A stretch of DNA of 10,993 nt from the NCBI GenBank assembly GCA_016206755.1, contig JACQQZ010000027.1, positions 1-10,993 on the forward strand, in the 5' to 3' direction. The notes under the pieces are model-generated. The model had not been told where the DNA came from. It worked only from the letters and a program-made list of their open reading frames with translations, and searched no databases. This DNA comes from Candidatus Omnitrophota bacterium (GTDB lineage: Bacteria > Omnitrophota > Gorgyraeia > 1-14-0-20-64-10 > JACQQZ01). The position numbers were made by a program, and so were the translations under genes. Of the stretch, positions 9,780 to 10,993 are shown in pieces. Positions within the stretch are counted from its first letter, which is position 1, and the number at the start of each line of letters is the position of its first letter.

Positions 9780-10957
9780 GAAACTCCCCCGGCAACTTTT
9801 TCAGCGGCCCAGAAACGCCCGGCCTCCTGGCGCGCTTGAGCGTCGGCTTCCAATAAATCGGCCAACGCCGGTTGGGCCACAACGCGGTGGCGCGACAGCA
9901 CGGCATCAATCACTTTGGCAATGCGCGTAAACGGAATCTCTCCCTCCAAGAAGGCGCCCACGCAGGCCTCATTGGCGGCGTTGAGCACTGCCGGGGCGGT
10001 TCCGCCCGTCTGCGCCGCGCGGTATCCGAATTGCAGGCATGGGAATTTCGCCGGGTCCGGCCGCTGAAACGTCAGTTGCCCGATGCCGACAAAATCCAGC
10101 GAGGGCAAACTCGTGGAGAGCCGGTCCGGGTGCGTGAGCCCCAGTTGAATCGGAATGCGCATGTCGGTGACCCCCATCTGCGCCAACACCGCCCCGTCGA
10201 TGAACTCCACCATCGAGTGAATCACCGCTTCCGGATGAATGACCACTTCAATTTGCGAAACGGGCACATCAAAAAGCCAGCGGGCCTCGATGATCTCGAG
10301 CCCTTTGTTCATCATCGTCGCCGAGTCCACCGAAATTTTCGGCCCCATTTTCCAGCGCGGATGGTTGAGAATCTCCGCGCGCGTGAGCCGGTCAAACCGT
10401 TCCGAAGGAATCGTGCGAAGCGGCCCGCCGGATCCGGTCAGCAACAGGCGCTTGATCTGCTCCGGACGCCGCCCTTCCAAGCATTGGAAAATGGCGGAAT
10501 GCTCGCTGTCGACCGGAACAATCGCGGCGCCGTATTTTTCCGCTTCCGCGCGCATGATGGCGCCGGCCATCACCATCGTTTCTTTGTTGGCCAATGCAAC
10601 GGTGCGGCCCCGGCGAATGGCTCCCAACGCCGGCAACAGAGCCGCCGCTCCCGCGATGGCCACCAAAACAGCATCGACGCCGTCCATCGCGGCCGTTTGC
10701 TCGACCGCCTCCGGTCCGGCGTCCACTTGAATCCCGGTTCCAGTCAAAAGACCGGCCAACGCGCGGACTTTCGATTTATCGGAAACGGCCACCCGGCGCG
10801 GGCGCACGCGCAGCGCCTGCTGCGCTAAAATCTCGACGTTGTTTTGCGCGGTGAGGCCGGCGACCTCAAAAACCCGGCGGTGCTCTTCCGCCACCTTGAT
10901 GGCATTTTGCCCGATCGACCCCGTCGACCCCAGAATAACAATACGTTTCTTTACCAT
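9776..10957 (-). CDS. dxr: 1-deoxy-D-xylulose 5-phosphate reductoisomerase (Dxr/IspC), 393 aa
   Basis: Dxr converts DXP to MEP with NADPH and a divalent metal, the first committed step of the MEP isoprenoid pathway and the target of fosmidomycin. The NADPH-binding GSTGSIG is at residues 10-16. Metal ligands are Asp150 and Glu152 (VDSEHSA, 149-155) and Glu221 in MNKGLE (216-221). The flexible active-site loop with HPRWKMGP (199-206) and the C-terminal LNAANE (325-330) are also present, and the length matches the family. The ATG at 10957 is preferred over an in-frame TTG at 10963: it gives the usual MVKKRIVILG start and has GTGGA six bases upstream. Its TGA overlaps the rseP ATG. The sequence further upstream, where cdsA is often found, lies outside the window. 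Confidence 0.97.
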   Translation of the reverse strand: MVKKRIVILGSTGSIGQNAIKVAEEHRRVFEVAGLTAQNNVEILAQQALRVRPRRVAVSDKSKVRALAGLLTGTGIQVDAGPEAVEQTAAMDGVDAVLVAIAGAAALLPALGAIRRGRTVALANKETMVMAGAIMRAEAEKYGAAIVPVDSEHSAIFQCLEGRRPEQIKRLLLTGSGGPLRTIPSERFDRLTRAEILNHPRWKMGPKISVDSATMMNKGLEIIEARWLFDVPVSQIEVVIHPEAVIHSMVEFIDGAVLAQMGVTDMRIPIQLGLTHPDRLSTSLPSLDFVGIGQLTFQRPDPAKFPCLQFGYRAAQTGGTAPAVLNAANEACVGAFLEGEIPFTRIAKVIDAVLSRHRVVAQPALADLLEADAQARQEAGRFWAAEKVAGGVS

Positions 10958-10993
10958 GAACAATCCACGTTAACGTACAGCGGTACCGTTTCC

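Noticed and set aside
9872..10828. 318-codon plus-strand frame antisense to dxr
   Set aside because: Its composition (Arg, His, Gln and Gly rich) is typical of an antisense shadow of a GC-rich gene; dxr motifs in the opposite strand are unambiguous.
10970..10993. Possible 3' end of an upstream gene (cdsA) ending in TAA at 10972-10970
   Set aside because: Only seven codons (GNGTAVR) would be visible and other frames are equally open, so the sequence does not support a gene call.

Overview
All six genes found here lie on the minus strand, so transcription runs from high to low coordinates. The right half carries a conserved bacterial block: dxr, rseP and ispG. At the extreme left edge are the first 46 codons of proS (prolyl-tRNA synthetase). 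The order dxr-rseP-ispG-proS is a familiar bacterial neighbourhood, usually following uppS and cdsA. Here it is interrupted between ispG and proS by two very large, unrecognised, apparently exported proteins of 1344 and 818 residues, and by a 297-bp intergenic stretch (139-423, counting its short flanks) bounded by long inverted repeats.

Organism: IspG is the long type with an inserted central domain, known from Chlamydiae, Planctomycetes-related lineages, Bacteroidetes, spirochaetes and plants. Long low-homology secreted proteins next to housekeeping genes, together with a recurring (A/S)GLEE motif, suggest the PVC side of the tree, perhaps Candidatus Omnitrophota. This placement is an inference from gene order and protein style, not a demonstrated assignment.

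Layout: 9776-10957 dxr (MEP pathway, second step); 8700-9779 rseP (site-2 membrane protease), overlapping dxr by ATGA; 6992-8665 ispG (MEP pathway, iron-sulfur enzyme). Then comes an 84-bp gap with a good sigma70-type promoter whose -10 box lies in a 12-bp palindrome; 2873-6907, a 1344-aa exported protein; 424-2880, an 818-aa exported protein whose start codon overlaps the previous stop (ATGCGTAA). The inverted-repeat element follows at about 140-421, and proS begins at 138 and runs off the window.

How they fit together: dxr, rseP and ispG look like one translationally coupled housekeeping operon (isoprenoid precursors plus envelope proteolysis). The two large genes look like a separately promoted, coupled pair acting outside the cytoplasm. 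They share an unusual feature: the pentapeptide (A/S)GLEE occurs twice in each protein, just after the signal peptide and again near the C-terminal part. The first protein also has a region that reads like a decayed JAMM/JAB metalloprotease fold, and the second has a stretch that reads like a beta-propeller. Their function is unknown.
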